From assembly GCF_000743705.1 (NCBI RefSeq), contig NZ_JQEZ01000003.1:782178-846177 (forward strand): a stretch of 64,000 nt of DNA, read 5' to 3'. The stretch is from Ruegeria halocynthiae. GTDB taxonomy: Bacteria > Pseudomonadota > Alphaproteobacteria > Rhodobacterales > Rhodobacteraceae. Shown one piece after another: positions 1 to 9,044 of this stretch. The notes below the pieces were generated by a model that was not told the DNA's origin, ran no database searches, and saw only the letters and a program-made list of their open reading frames with translations. Both the position numbers and the translations under genes were made by a program. The first letter of the stretch is position 1. Each line of letters opens with the position of its first letter.

Positions 1-24
1 CCTGCGCTTGGAAATTTCTGCCAT
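1..24 (-). CDS. possible 5' end of a gene leaving the left edge
   Basis: On the minus strand an ATG at 24-22 opens a reading frame that begins M-A-E-I-S-K-R-R and runs off the window. A purine-rich AGAGG lies just upstream on that strand. Eight codons are too few to name the product. It would be divergent from the yggT gene. Confidence 0.3.
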
Positions 25-154
25 CACTGCCTCTGTTTATCGTTGCATTCATAAGACGGGGCTTTGATCCATTTCGCAAGCGTTGTGTTGGCGCACACTT
101 GCTCTTTGCCGCAGGGGCGCTTAGGTCTCAGCCAATGTGAAATCCGGAGGCCCC

Positions 155-442
155 ATGCTGTCGCTGATCCAAATCCTTTTGCTGATCCTGGACATTGTCT
201 GGTTCATCATTCTGGCCCATGTCATCATGAGCTGGCTGATCAATTTTCAGGTGTTGAACCTGCATCAACAGCTTGTCGCGCAAATCTGGTACGGCTTGAA
301 CCGGATACTAGAGCCTATCTATGGCCCGATCCGCCGCGTCCTGCCAAATATGGGCGGGCTGGATCTGACGCCGCTGGTCGTGCTGATCGGGGTTTATGCA
401 CTGCGGATCGTCCTTATCAACAATATGGTCAATTTCGTCTGA
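155..442 (+). CDS. yggT: YggT family membrane protein
   Basis: Small integral membrane protein of 95 residues in the YggT family. The family is linked to membrane and cell-division or osmotic functions, but its biochemical role is not settled. Two hydrophobic segments, about residues 1-28 and 70-93, flank a short polar loop. The loop carries the family pattern P-I-R-R-V-L-P ahead of G-G-L-D-L-T-P. I chose the ATG at 155 because GGAGG at 146-150 is placed correctly for it; an in-frame GTG at 137 would put that ribosome site inside the gene. It lies about 80 bases before recQ and may share its transcript. Confidence 0.85.
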   Translation: MLSLIQILLLILDIVWFIILAHVIMSWLINFQVLNLHQQLVAQIWYGLNRILEPIYGPIRRVLPNMGGLDLTPLVVLIGVYALRIVLINNMVNFV

Positions 443-519
443 CCTCTTGTTCACCGAATCTTAGTATGTGATTGTCCTGTCTTAAGAGCAGATAAACCTT
501 AAAACAGGGCCTTCCCCGC

Positions 520-2559
520 ATGTTCGACGCCGCACCCCTGCTGCGAGATGTCTTTGGATTCGACGACTTCCGCCCCGGTCAGGAGGAAATCGTCGATGCC
601 GTGACAGGCGGTGAAAACGTGCTGGCGATCATGCCCACGGGCGGTGGCAAATCCCTGTGTTTTCAACTGCCTGCACTGATGCGGGATGGGGTCACGGTGG
701 TGATCTCTCCGCTGATCGCCCTGATGCGCGATCAGGTGCGCGGGCTGCAAGAGGCAGGCGTCGAAGCGGGCGCGCTGACATCCGGCAATACCCCCGAAGA
801 AACCGATGCCGTGTGGGAGGCGCTGGAGGCCGGGCGCCTCAAGCTGCTGTACATGGCCCCGGAACGGTTGGCCGCCGGATCGGCGCTGGGGATGTTGCGG
901 CGGATCAATGTCAGCCTGATCGCGGTGGATGAGGCGCATTGCGTCAGCCAATGGGGCCATGATTTCCGCCCCGATTACCTGCGGATCGGAGAGCTGCGGC
1001 GCGCGCTGAACGTACCGCTGGCCGCCTTCACCGCCACGGCAGATGCGGAAACGCAGGATGAGATCGTTGAAAAGCTGTTCGACGGCACCGCGCCGCGCAA
1101 GTTCCTGCGGGGGTTCGACCGGCCCAACATCCATCTGGCCTTTGGTGCCAAGGACGGGCCGCGCAAACAGATTCTGGATTTCGCCGCCGCCCGCAAAACC
1201 CAATCCGGCATCGTCTATTGCGGCACCCGCAACAAGACCGAGGTGCTGGCGCAGGCCCTGCGTGCCGAAGGGCATAGCGCCTGCCACTATCACGGCGGGA
1301 TGGAGGCCGAGGATCGACGCATCGTCGAAACCCGCTTTGCGCGTGAGGATGGGTTGATCGTGGTGGCCACCGTCGCCTTTGGCATGGGTATCGACAAACC
1401 GGATATCCGCTGGGTCGCCCATGCCGACCTGCCCAAATCCATCGAAGCCTATTATCAGGAAATCGGACGCGCCGGACGCGATGGCGGCCCGGCTGAGACG
1501 CTGACCCTGTTTGGCCCCGACGACATCCGCCTGCGCCGCACGCAGATTGACGAGGGGCTGGCCCCCTCCGAACGCCGCATGGCCGATCACGCGCGGCTGA
1601 ATGCGCTGCTGGGACTGGCCGAGGCGCTGGTTTGTCGCCGTCAAACCCTGCTGGGATACTTCGGCGAACAGGCCGAACCTTGCGGGAAATGTGATCTGTG
1701 CGACACGCCTCCGGATGTGTTCGACGGCACCACCCCGGTCCGCATGGCCCTGTCCGCGATCCTGCGCACCGAAGAATGGTTCGGGGCAGGCCATCTGATC
1801 GACATCCTTCTGGGCAATGAGACCGACAAGATCCGCGCCCGCCGCCACGATACCCTGTCCACCTATGGTATCGGCAAGGACTGGTCGCGCCCGCAATGGC
1901 AGGCGATCTTCCGACAGATGATGGGCCATGATCTTGTCCGCCCCGACCCCGACCGCCACGGCGCGCTGCGCATGACCGAGGCCGCCAAGCCGATCCTGAA
2001 GGGTGAGGCACAGATTGACCTGCGCAAGGACACGATCCGCAAGGCCACACGACGCCCCGCCGTCAAGATGATGGTGTCCGAGGAAGACGCGCCGCTGCTA
2101 TCGGCGCTCAAGGCCAAACGCCGCGCGCTGGCGGAATCCGCGCGGGTCCCGGCCTATGTCATCTTTCCCGACCGCACGCTGATTGAAATGGCCGAAAAAC
2201 GGCCCATGACGCTGGACGACATGGCGCGGATCGGCGGCGTTGGCGCGAAAAAGCTGGATCGCTATGGAGATACATTCCTGGAAGTGATTGCAGGCGCGGT
2301 CGAGGAATTGCATCCCGCCCGCCGCAAGCTGGCAGGGCGGGATCAGGGCGGCATCTACGACCGCCTGATGGAAGTGCAGACACAGTTGTCGCGCGGCCCC
2401 GACGGGATCGACAAGCCGCTGACCTGCTCCGCCTCGCAACTGGCCAAAGTGGCGCAGATGCGGCCCCACGACCCGCGCGCGATGGAACAGCTTCTGGGCG
2501 ACCGCCGTCACGAAAGGTTTGGGGCTGCCTTTCTGGACGTGCTGCGTCAGGCGGGCTAG
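520..2559 (+). CDS. recQ: ATP-dependent DNA helicase RecQ
   Basis: 3'-to-5' DNA helicase of 679 residues, the usual length for bacterial RecQ, acting in recombination and stalled-fork repair. Walker A (T-G-G-G-K-S, lysine 44) and the D-E-A-H box (residues 137-140) followed by C-V-S-Q-W-G-H-D-F-R-P are intact. The helicase motif VI region G-R-A-G-R-D-G is near residue 320. The RQC zinc site shows a C-G-K-C-D-L-C cluster near residues 387-393. A C-terminal HRDC domain contains the G-G-V-G-A-K-K-L pattern. All domains are in family order with nothing missing. The next gene, yaaA, starts 34 bases downstream on the same strand. Confidence 0.97.
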   Translation: MFDAAPLLRDVFGFDDFRPGQEEIVDAVTGGENVLAIMPTGGGKSLCFQLPALMRDGVTVVISPLIALMRDQVRGLQEAGVEAGALTSGNTPEETDAVWEALEAGRLKLLYMAPERLAAGSALGMLRRINVSLIAVDEAHCVSQWGHDFRPDYLRIGELRRALNVPLAAFTATADAETQDEIVEKLFDGTAPRKFLRGFDRPNIHLAFGAKDGPRKQILDFAAARKTQSGIVYCGTRNKTEVLAQALRAEGHSACHYHGGMEAEDRRIVETRFAREDGLIVVATVAFGMGIDKPDIRWVAHADLPKSIEAYYQEIGRAGRDGGPAETLTLFGPDDIRLRRTQIDEGLAPSERRMADHARLNALLGLAEALVCRRQTLLGYFGEQAEPCGKCDLCDTPPDVFDGTTPVRMALSAILRTEEWFGAGHLIDILLGNETDKIRARRHDTLSTYGIGKDWSRPQWQAIFRQMMGHDLVRPDPDRHGALRMTEAAKPILKGEAQIDLRKDTIRKATRRPAVKMMVSEEDAPLLSALKAKRRALAESARVPAYVIFPDRTLIEMAEKRPMTLDDMARIGGVGAKKLDRYGDTFLEVIAGAVEELHPARRKLAGRDQGGIYDRLMEVQTQLSRGPDGIDKPLTCSASQLAKVAQMRPHDPRAMEQLLGDRRHERFGAAFLDVLRQAG

Positions 2560-2593
2560 ATACCCCGGGAACAGGCAAGGAACGAGGGCGGAT

Positions 2594-3364
2594 ATGCTGG
2601 TAGTGATTTCCCCGGCCAAGCGGCTGGACTGGGCAGAACGGGACGTCGCGGTCACACAACCGGACTTTCAGGACGATGCGATCCGCCTGTCGAAAACCGC
2701 CCGGAACCTGACCCTTGGCGATCTGAAAAAGCTGATGGACCTCAGCGACGATCTGGCCCGGCTGAACCGCGACCGCTATCGCGCCTTTTCCGATGCCCCG
2801 GACACAGAGGCAACGCGCCCCGCCGCGCTGGCTTTTGCTGGCGACACCTATCAGGGGCTCGAAGCGGCCTCACTGGACGCTGACGAAATGACCTGGGCGC
2901 AGGATCACCTGCGCATTCTGTCCGGTCTGTATGGGGTTTTGCGCCCGCTGGACGCAATTCAACCCTATCGGTTGGAGATGGGCAGCAGGCTGAAAACCCG
3001 GCGCGGCAAGAACCTGTATGAATATTGGCGCGACCAGCTGAGCAAGGCGCTGAACGCGCAAGCGGGCGAAATCGGGTCGGATGTTCTGGTGAACTGCGCC
3101 AGTCAGGAATATTTCGGTGCCGTGGACCTCAAGGCGCTGAAATTGCGCGTGATCACGCCGGTCTTTATGGAAGACAAAGCAGGCACGCCCAAGATTGTCA
3201 GCTTTTTCGCCAAAAAAGCGCGCGGCGCGATGGCGCGTTATGTGATCCAGCACCGCCTGACCGACCCCAAGGGCCTGCTGGATTTCAATACCGGAGGCTA
3301 CGCATACCGCGCCGACCTGTCGGAAGAGGACAAGCCCGTCTTTGTGCGCCCCTATCAGGCCTGA
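2594..3364 (+). CDS. yaaA: peroxide stress protein YaaA
   Basis: YaaA/UPF0246 (DUF328) family protein of 256 residues. In E. coli YaaA protects against peroxide by limiting intracellular free iron. Family signatures are the N-terminal V-V-I-S-P-A-K-R-L-D, the central V-N-C-A-S-Q-E-Y-F-G and the C-terminal G-G-Y-A-Y-R. I start it at ATG 2594, where similarity begins; the frame is open further upstream into recQ, but that part does not look like the family. Its 3' end overlaps the convergent VOC gene by 10 bases. Confidence 0.93.
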   Translation: MLVVISPAKRLDWAERDVAVTQPDFQDDAIRLSKTARNLTLGDLKKLMDLSDDLARLNRDRYRAFSDAPDTEATRPAALAFAGDTYQGLEAASLDADEMTWAQDHLRILSGLYGVLRPLDAIQPYRLEMGSRLKTRRGKNLYEYWRDQLSKALNAQAGEIGSDVLVNCASQEYFGAVDLKALKLRVITPVFMEDKAGTPKIVSFFAKKARGAMARYVIQHRLTDPKGLLDFNTGGYAYRADLSEEDKPVFVRPYQA

Positions 3365-3813
3365 TCCAGCATCGAGCGGTCATAGGCCACCAGTTCAACG
3401 GTGTTGCCTTCCGGATCTTCGGTAAAAATGCCACGCCACCCGATCCAGCCGAACTGTTCCACGCGATAGGGCTGACCGATCTTGTCGTACCAGCGCATTA
3501 CCGCGTCCTGCTCCTCAAAAGGCAGTGAAAGAGCGATGTGATGCAGCGACGATCCGGCACCCGTTGCGGGTTTGCCCGCACCAGTCGGATGCAAGCCGGG
3601 CCGCGGCGCGGCGGTGTGATGAAACAGGGCCAGCACCTGCGTATGCCCGCCAAACCCTTCGGCGATGCGAAAGAAGGTGATGGCGCTGTTGTGGTCGCCG
3701 CTCAGGCGTTCCAACCCGATCACGGTTTCATAAAACGCCACCATTGCAGCCATATCGGTGCAGCGAATGGCGATCTCGCCCAATGCGCGCGGGTAAAAAC
3801 CTCGGTCTGACAT
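3355..3813 (-). CDS. VOC family protein (glyoxalase/bleomycin-resistance fold)
   Basis: Small metalloenzyme-fold protein of 152 residues. The beta-alpha-beta-beta-beta pattern of the vicinal oxygen chelate superfamily is visible twice: A-I-R-C-T-D-M followed by F-Y-E in the first half, and H-H-I-A-L-S then D-P-E-G-N-T-V-E-L in the second. The final glutamate in the last motif is the usual metal ligand. The substrate cannot be predicted. It is transcribed toward yaaA and lies just downstream of the hybrid kinase gene on the same strand, so read-through from the kinase's transcript is not excluded. Confidence 0.85.
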   Translation of the reverse strand: MSDRGFYPRALGEIAIRCTDMAAMVAFYETVIGLERLSGDHNSAITFFRIAEGFGGHTQVLALFHHTAAPRPGLHPTGAGKPATGAGSSLHHIALSLPFEEQDAVMRWYDKIGQPYRVEQFGWIGWRGIFTEDPEGNTVELVAYDRSMLDQA

Positions 3814-3822
3814 GGGGTTAAC

Positions 3823-6030
3823 CTATTCGACCTCTGCTTTTTCGGCAATGACGGGCAGGACCTCATCAGGCTGATGATCCAGAATCATCTGGAGGATTTT
3901 CCGTTTTTGCAGCGGCTTGGTCAGATAGTGATCCAGCCCGGCCGACAGGATGCCCTGATCATCACCGGCCATGGCATGTGCGGTCAGCGCAATGATCGGC
4001 ACGTGCCCATTTGTTTCAATCTCGCGCCGCCGGATTTCCGCCGTTGCTTGCTTGCCATCCATCTTGGGCATCGAAATATCCATGAAAATCAGGTCTGGGT
4101 CAAAGCTTTGGTGCCTGTCCACTGCCTCAAGCCCATTGCCCGCAAACTGTAGGTCAATGTTCAGATCCTTGACCATCTTTTGCAAGATCAGCTGATTGGT
4201 GCGGTTGTCCTCGGCCGCAAGCACGCGCATCTGCCGTTTGTTTTCGCCAGACTGCGCGGGCAAGGGGCACGGCGCGTGTGGCGTGATCTGCGGTGTGGCG
4301 GGCGGGCACCCAAGGGTGGTCAGGCGCGAATACAGCTCAGCCCGGGGGATCGGTTTTTGCAACACGCCGTCGATCAGGTGGCGGGCCGGGTTGGCGTGAA
4401 TGACACCGGGATTTGCGGACATCACCACCACGGGCAGATCACCCCAGCCCCGGTCCTTCAGCGTGGTCGCCAGTTCCAGCCCATCCATGTCCGGCAAATC
4501 ATGGTCGCACAGCAGCAAATCCACACTGGCGTCGACAGCGGCCAGCGCTTCCCGCCCCGAGGCGCAGACGGTGACCCGGGACCCCAGCCGTCCCAGCTGT
4601 TTCGACAAAATGGCACGGTTGACGGCCAAATCCTCGACCACGATTACATGGCGCAGGCGATCCGCCAGATCGGGCGGCGTGGGTTGCGGGCCTTCTGCAG
4701 TGGGCAGAGATATCCGGAATCCGAAACAAGACCCCTGCCCCGGATCGCTTTCGACCCAGACCGACCCGCCCATCAGCGTGATCAGCCGTTTGGTAATGGC
4801 CAGCCCCAGCCCTGTGCCTTCGAATTCGCGGTTTTTCTCATCCTCGATCTGATTGAACTCGCCAAAGATGTGCCCGACCTTGTCGGCATCGATGCCGATA
4901 CCGGTATCTTCAATTGCAACGTGAATGTCACAGGTATTGGTGTCGGCGTTGGGCACCCCGGTAACACGGATCAGCACGTGCCCCTCGATGGTGAATTTGA
5001 CCGCGTTGCCCACCAGATTGGTCAAGACCTGCCGAACGCGGCCGGGATCCCCCACAAACAGCGTCGGCAGGAACAGATCGTAATCCACCAGCAGCGACAG
5101 CCCCTTGTCCCGGACGCTGGGTTGCAGCAGCATCGCCACCTCAAGAATGCAGCGTTCGAAATCGAATTGTTCGGGGTGCAGGATCAGCTTGTCTGCCTCG
5201 ATCTTGGAGTAATCCAACACGTCGTTGATAATCACCAGCAACGCTTCGCCGGAATTGCGGATGGTATTGAGATAGAGCCTTTGTTCGTCGCCCAAAGGCG
5301 TTTCCGACAGCAATTCCGTCATCCCGACGATACCATTCATCGGGGTTCTGATCTCATGGCTCATATTGGCCAGGAAGGCTGATTTTGCCCGGTTTGCCGC
5401 TTCGGCCCGTTCGCGGGCGGCTTTCAGTTCGACCTCATGCCGCACCGATGAGGTAATGTTCAATCCCAGGCTGACCACATCCCCGCCACTGCCGCGCTGG
5501 TCGATCAGTTTGAAATACTGACCGTTCCACAGCTTGATCACCACCGATTCCGGGTGCGGTTGCGCCCAGCGCGCCAGCATCCTGGCCGTCCAGTCAGCGG
5601 TAGATTCTGTACCGATATCAATCAGGCCCTCGGACATCAGAATGTCCAAAATACGCGAATAGGCAATGCCCGGCGCAACTTCACCCAGCCCGTCAAATAC
5701 ACTCAGATAAGACGCATTCGCACCGATCAGCCTGCTTTGGTCGTCGAAAAACGCAAACCCGTCCTGAATGGTCTGAATCGAATGCCACAAACGGCGCTCG
5801 GCTACTTCGATCTTGGCATTGGCCAGCGTCAGGTCGGATTTGACCTTTTCGTTTTCGCCGCGCACGGTTTCCACCTCGGCCTGCGTTTCGCCAATGCGTC
5901 TGGTCAGCGCCATGGCGTGCAGGCCCAGCTTGCGGTTGGCCGCCGACAACTCGGCCTGTTTCATGTCCAAAAGCCGCTCGGCCGCCAGCCGCGCACGCCG
6001 TTCCTGTGCCAGTTTTCCTGCAAGACTCAT
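3823..6030 (-). CDS. cytoplasmic hybrid histidine kinase with two receiver domains
   Basis: Signal transduction kinase of 735 residues without a membrane segment. The order is an N-terminal coiled coil (about 1-80), a PAS-like sensor (about 85-195), HisKA with the phosphorylated histidine at about residue 225 in S-H-E-I-R-T-P, an ATPase domain ending in G-T-G-L-G-L-A, then two receiver domains. The first receiver has V-V-E-D and the phosphoacceptor motif C-D-H-D-L-P-D-M-D-G; the second has A-A-E-D-N-R-T-N and M-D-I-S-M-P-K-M-D-G. There is no Hpt domain, so phosphotransfer must go to a separate protein. The signal is unknown. No response regulator gene is adjacent. Confidence 0.93.
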   Translation of the reverse strand: MSLAGKLAQERRARLAAERLLDMKQAELSAANRKLGLHAMALTRRIGETQAEVETVRGENEKVKSDLTLANAKIEVAERRLWHSIQTIQDGFAFFDDQSRLIGANASYLSVFDGLGEVAPGIAYSRILDILMSEGLIDIGTESTADWTARMLARWAQPHPESVVIKLWNGQYFKLIDQRGSGGDVVSLGLNITSSVRHEVELKAARERAEAANRAKSAFLANMSHEIRTPMNGIVGMTELLSETPLGDEQRLYLNTIRNSGEALLVIINDVLDYSKIEADKLILHPEQFDFERCILEVAMLLQPSVRDKGLSLLVDYDLFLPTLFVGDPGRVRQVLTNLVGNAVKFTIEGHVLIRVTGVPNADTNTCDIHVAIEDTGIGIDADKVGHIFGEFNQIEDEKNREFEGTGLGLAITKRLITLMGGSVWVESDPGQGSCFGFRISLPTAEGPQPTPPDLADRLRHVIVVEDLAVNRAILSKQLGRLGSRVTVCASGREALAAVDASVDLLLCDHDLPDMDGLELATTLKDRGWGDLPVVVMSANPGVIHANPARHLIDGVLQKPIPRAELYSRLTTLGCPPATPQITPHAPCPLPAQSGENKRQMRVLAAEDNRTNQLILQKMVKDLNIDLQFAGNGLEAVDRHQSFDPDLIFMDISMPKMDGKQATAEIRRREIETNGHVPIIALTAHAMAGDDQGILSAGLDHYLTKPLQKRKILQMILDHQPDEVLPVIAEKAEVE

Positions 6031-6148
6031 CTTTGGTGACCCTGAAGTAATCGGCGACCAGCATCCGGGCAGAGCGTGAAAAAGTGTTTAATCCGTTGCC
6101 TGCACGCTGGCACCCGTGTCAGACTTTTGCGCAAGCCCGAGGTCAGCC

Positions 6149-7000
6149 ATGCCAAAAACCCTATGTTATCCAGCAGCTCTTGCCGTGGCACTATGGAGCC
6201 ACTGCGCCGTGGCGGATTGCGCCTCTGACGCTCAGGTTGCGCGGTTTGTGCAGGATTATCTGCAAAACACCCCAACCCCAGCCCTGTCGGCAGGTGGAAC
6301 GATCGAAGACGCGTTGTGCACGCAGGCCAAGATTGTGTCCGCGTTAGAGCCGCATCTGGGTCCCGTGGTCGGCTATAAGGCCGGTCTGACCAGCACGGCG
6401 GCGCAAGAACGGTTCAGCGCATCGGAACCGGTTCAGGGCGTTCTGTATCGCGACCTGATGCTGCCGGACGGGGCCACGGTCCCCTCAAACTGGGGCGCGC
6501 GCCCAGTGTTTGAGGCGGATTTGATCTTGGTGGTCGGCGACGCGGCGATCAATCAGGCCGCAACACCCGCTGAGGTGTTAGAGAACATCACCGCCATTCG
6601 CCCCTTTATCGAATTGCCCGACCTGACCTATGCCAAGGGCGAACCGATCACGCCCGTCACCCTGACCGCCATCGGGGTTGCGCCGAAACTTGGTGTATTA
6701 GGCTCTGAAATTCCGGTTGTGGATTCGACTGAGATGACACAGGCGCTGGCAGAGATGACCGTAACCCTCAGCGCCGGGGATGGCGAAGTGCTTGCGCGCG
6801 CTCCGGGTACAGCAGTTCTGGACCATCCGGCCAACGCGGCGCTTTGGCTGATCTCCAAAGGGATCGAATTCCAGCCCGGAGACCTGATTTCGGTCGGGTC
6901 TTTCGGACCGCTGGTGCCGCCCGCGAAAGGCAAAGGCGGGGCCTCGGTCACCTATGAGGGGTTGCCCAGCGATCCAACCGTCAGCGTGGTTTTCGATTGA
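6149..7000 (+). CDS. exported fumarylacetoacetase/hydratase-fold protein
   Basis: Protein of 283 residues related to 2-keto-4-pentenoate hydratase (MhpD) and other FAH-superfamily enzymes. It has V-V-G-Y-K-A-G-L-T near the start of the mature part and a late block with D-H-P, G-D-L-I-S-V-G-S-F-G. Unlike the usual cytoplasmic enzymes it begins with a hydrophobic signal peptide (about residues 1-22, ending A-V-A before D-C-A), so it should act in the periplasm. I start it at ATG 6149, preceded by GAGG at 6139-6142; an earlier ATG at 6116 would bury the signal. It is divergent from the hybrid kinase. The substrate is not predictable. Confidence 0.75.
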   Translation: MPKTLCYPAALAVALWSHCAVADCASDAQVARFVQDYLQNTPTPALSAGGTIEDALCTQAKIVSALEPHLGPVVGYKAGLTSTAAQERFSASEPVQGVLYRDLMLPDGATVPSNWGARPVFEADLILVVGDAAINQAATPAEVLENITAIRPFIELPDLTYAKGEPITPVTLTAIGVAPKLGVLGSEIPVVDSTEMTQALAEMTVTLSAGDGEVLARAPGTAVLDHPANAALWLISKGIEFQPGDLISVGSFGPLVPPAKGKGGASVTYEGLPSDPTVSVVFD

Positions 7001-7001
7001 C

Positions 7002-9044
7002 CTAGCGCCGCCCCTCACGCAGCCAACCGCCCAGCAGAAAGCCACCGGCCAGCAGCAACACCAGCCACGGCGGCAGCAAGCCCGCCTGCGTTACATCGCG
7101 CGTCTCATAGGCATTGCGCGGGGTCAGGCCAATCCAGCCGCGCCCAGACGCCGGGCGACCGGGGCGCACATTGCGGATTGAGGGCAACCCATCTTCGACC
7201 CGAAGTATCCCGCCACGTTGCGCAGCCAGAACGGGGCGCAGCACGTCGCCAGTTGCGATCGTCCGTTCGAATTCCTTGGGGGCCGCCGGGCCCAACCCGA
7301 TCACCGCCGATTGCTCCCCTTCCTGCAAGCGGTACAGACCAATCTCTGGCCCGAAATACTGCGCCTCAAACCGGCCGGGGCTGACCTCGGTCAACGTAAT
7401 CTCAAGCGTTTCGCCGTTCGGGCGGGTGATGGTCACAGGACCAACCTCATCCTCGAGCGTTTGGCGAATGATGCGCATCACCTGACCGTTGGCCTCGGCC
7501 CACAGGGCCTCTTCCTCAAGCTCGGGCTCTTTCATCATCCAATGCGCCAACCGGCGCAACAGCTCCAACTGCGGGCCGCCGCCTTCAAAACCGCGGCTCC
7601 ATAGCCAGGCGTGATCCGATGCCAGCAGCGCCACGCGCCCTTCGCCCACACGGTCAAGCACCAGCAAGGGCCGGTCATCCATGCCGGTCATCAGCACCTC
7701 GCCGGTGCGATGTTTGACGTCGATCTGGCGCAGCCATGCGCCCCAATCCTCGGAATCACCCAGATCCGTGGTCACGGGATGGCGATGGCCAAGATCGGTG
7801 ACCATGGGGACAAAACGGTCCTCAATCACCCGCGCGGTGGGTTGCGCCGGAAGGATCGTCGCCAGAGGCGATCGGAAGATGCTGTCGGCGCTGGCGAAAT
7901 CCGGCCCAGCGGCGATCAGAACCGCGCCGCCGTCGTTGATATAGTTGGTGACATTGTCCAGATAAATCGCAGGCAGGATGCCGCGCCGTTTGTAGCGGTC
8001 AAAGATGATCAGATCGAAATCGTTGATCTTTTCCAAAAACAGCTCACGCGTGGGGAAGGCGATCAGCGACAGTTCATCCACGGGCACGCCATCCTGCTTT
8101 TCCGGCGGGCGCAGAATGGTGAAATGCACCAGATCAACAGAACTGTCGGATTTCAGCAGATTGCGCCATGTCCGCCCGCCCGGGTGCGGCTCGCCCGAGA
8201 CCAGCAGCACGCGCAGACGGTCGCGCACGCCGTTCATCTGAATCAGGGCGGTGTTGTTGCGATCGGTCAGCTCGCCCTCGGCCTGAGGGACGGTAAACTG
8301 GATCACGTTGCGGCCACCGTGGGGCAATGTGATCGGCAGTTCCACATCGACGCCGATGGGAATGGTGAAATGCTGCGCCTCCTGACCATCCACCGAAATA
8401 TCAATTGGTGCGGTGGGTGCCCCGGCGGGCGCGGCCCCGCTGTCTTCGACGCGCAACGTCAGGGTGACCGGCTCGCCGATGATCGCAAAGGCCGGGGCAT
8501 TGCGGACGATCAGGCGGCGATCCCAGTCGGGCGCACGCCCGGTTTGCAGCAGATGCATCGGCGCGGGCAGGTCTGGGGCCTGATCGACGTCATGCACGAT
8601 ACCGTCCGAGATCACCAGAATACCGGCCACACGCGCGCGCGGCTCTTCGGCCAGGGCGTCGGTCAGGGCGGCCATCACCCGTGTGCCTTCATCCCCGTCA
8701 CCGTCACCTACGCGGACACGGCGCAGTTCTGTATTGTCGCGGGACTCGATCTCGACCGCCAGGCTTTCTGCTGCCTGCGCCGTCTGATCGGCCCGGTCCG
8801 AGAGGGTTTGACTGGCGCTTTCATCCTCGATCATCAGGACGATATCGGTCAGCGGCGCGCGGTCTTCGGCCTGATAGACTGGCCCCGCCAGTGCCGCGAT
8901 CACAACCAAAGCCGCCAACCCGCGCAAGGCCCAGCCCGACAAGCCGCGCCACAGCGCCAGAACGACACCGGCAACTGCAATCGTGGCCACAAAGACCAGC
9001 ACGGGCCACGGGATCAGTGGATCAAAGATTACGGTTCCTGTCAT
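7002..9044 (-). CDS. membrane-anchored protein of the moxR operon, glutamine-amidotransferase-like fold
   Basis: Protein of 680 residues, last gene of the moxR operon. Two hydrophobic segments at the N terminus (about 10-55) and one near the C terminus (L-L-P-P-W-L-V-L-L-L-A-G-G) anchor a large middle part. That part has a weak von Willebrand A-like stretch (V-L-M-I-E-D-E-S-A-S) and then the class-I amidotransferase-like region known from similar operon members. The start ATG overlaps the stop of the preceding gene as ATGA, so translation is coupled. Its partners suggest cell-envelope or protein-complex assembly, but the exact role is unknown. Confidence 0.8.
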   Translation of the reverse strand: MTGTVIFDPLIPWPVLVFVATIAVAGVVLALWRGLSGWALRGLAALVVIAALAGPVYQAEDRAPLTDIVLMIEDESASQTLSDRADQTAQAAESLAVEIESRDNTELRRVRVGDGDGDEGTRVMAALTDALAEEPRARVAGILVISDGIVHDVDQAPDLPAPMHLLQTGRAPDWDRRLIVRNAPAFAIIGEPVTLTLRVEDSGAAPAGAPTAPIDISVDGQEAQHFTIPIGVDVELPITLPHGGRNVIQFTVPQAEGELTDRNNTALIQMNGVRDRLRVLLVSGEPHPGGRTWRNLLKSDSSVDLVHFTILRPPEKQDGVPVDELSLIAFPTRELFLEKINDFDLIIFDRYKRRGILPAIYLDNVTNYINDGGAVLIAAGPDFASADSIFRSPLATILPAQPTARVIEDRFVPMVTDLGHRHPVTTDLGDSEDWGAWLRQIDVKHRTGEVLMTGMDDRPLLVLDRVGEGRVALLASDHAWLWSRGFEGGGPQLELLRRLAHWMMKEPELEEEALWAEANGQVMRIIRQTLEDEVGPVTITRPNGETLEITLTEVSPGRFEAQYFGPEIGLYRLQEGEQSAVIGLGPAAPKEFERTIATGDVLRPVLAAQRGGILRVEDGLPSIRNVRPGRPASGRGWIGLTPRNAYETRDVTQAGLLPPWLVLLLAGGFLLGGWLREGRR

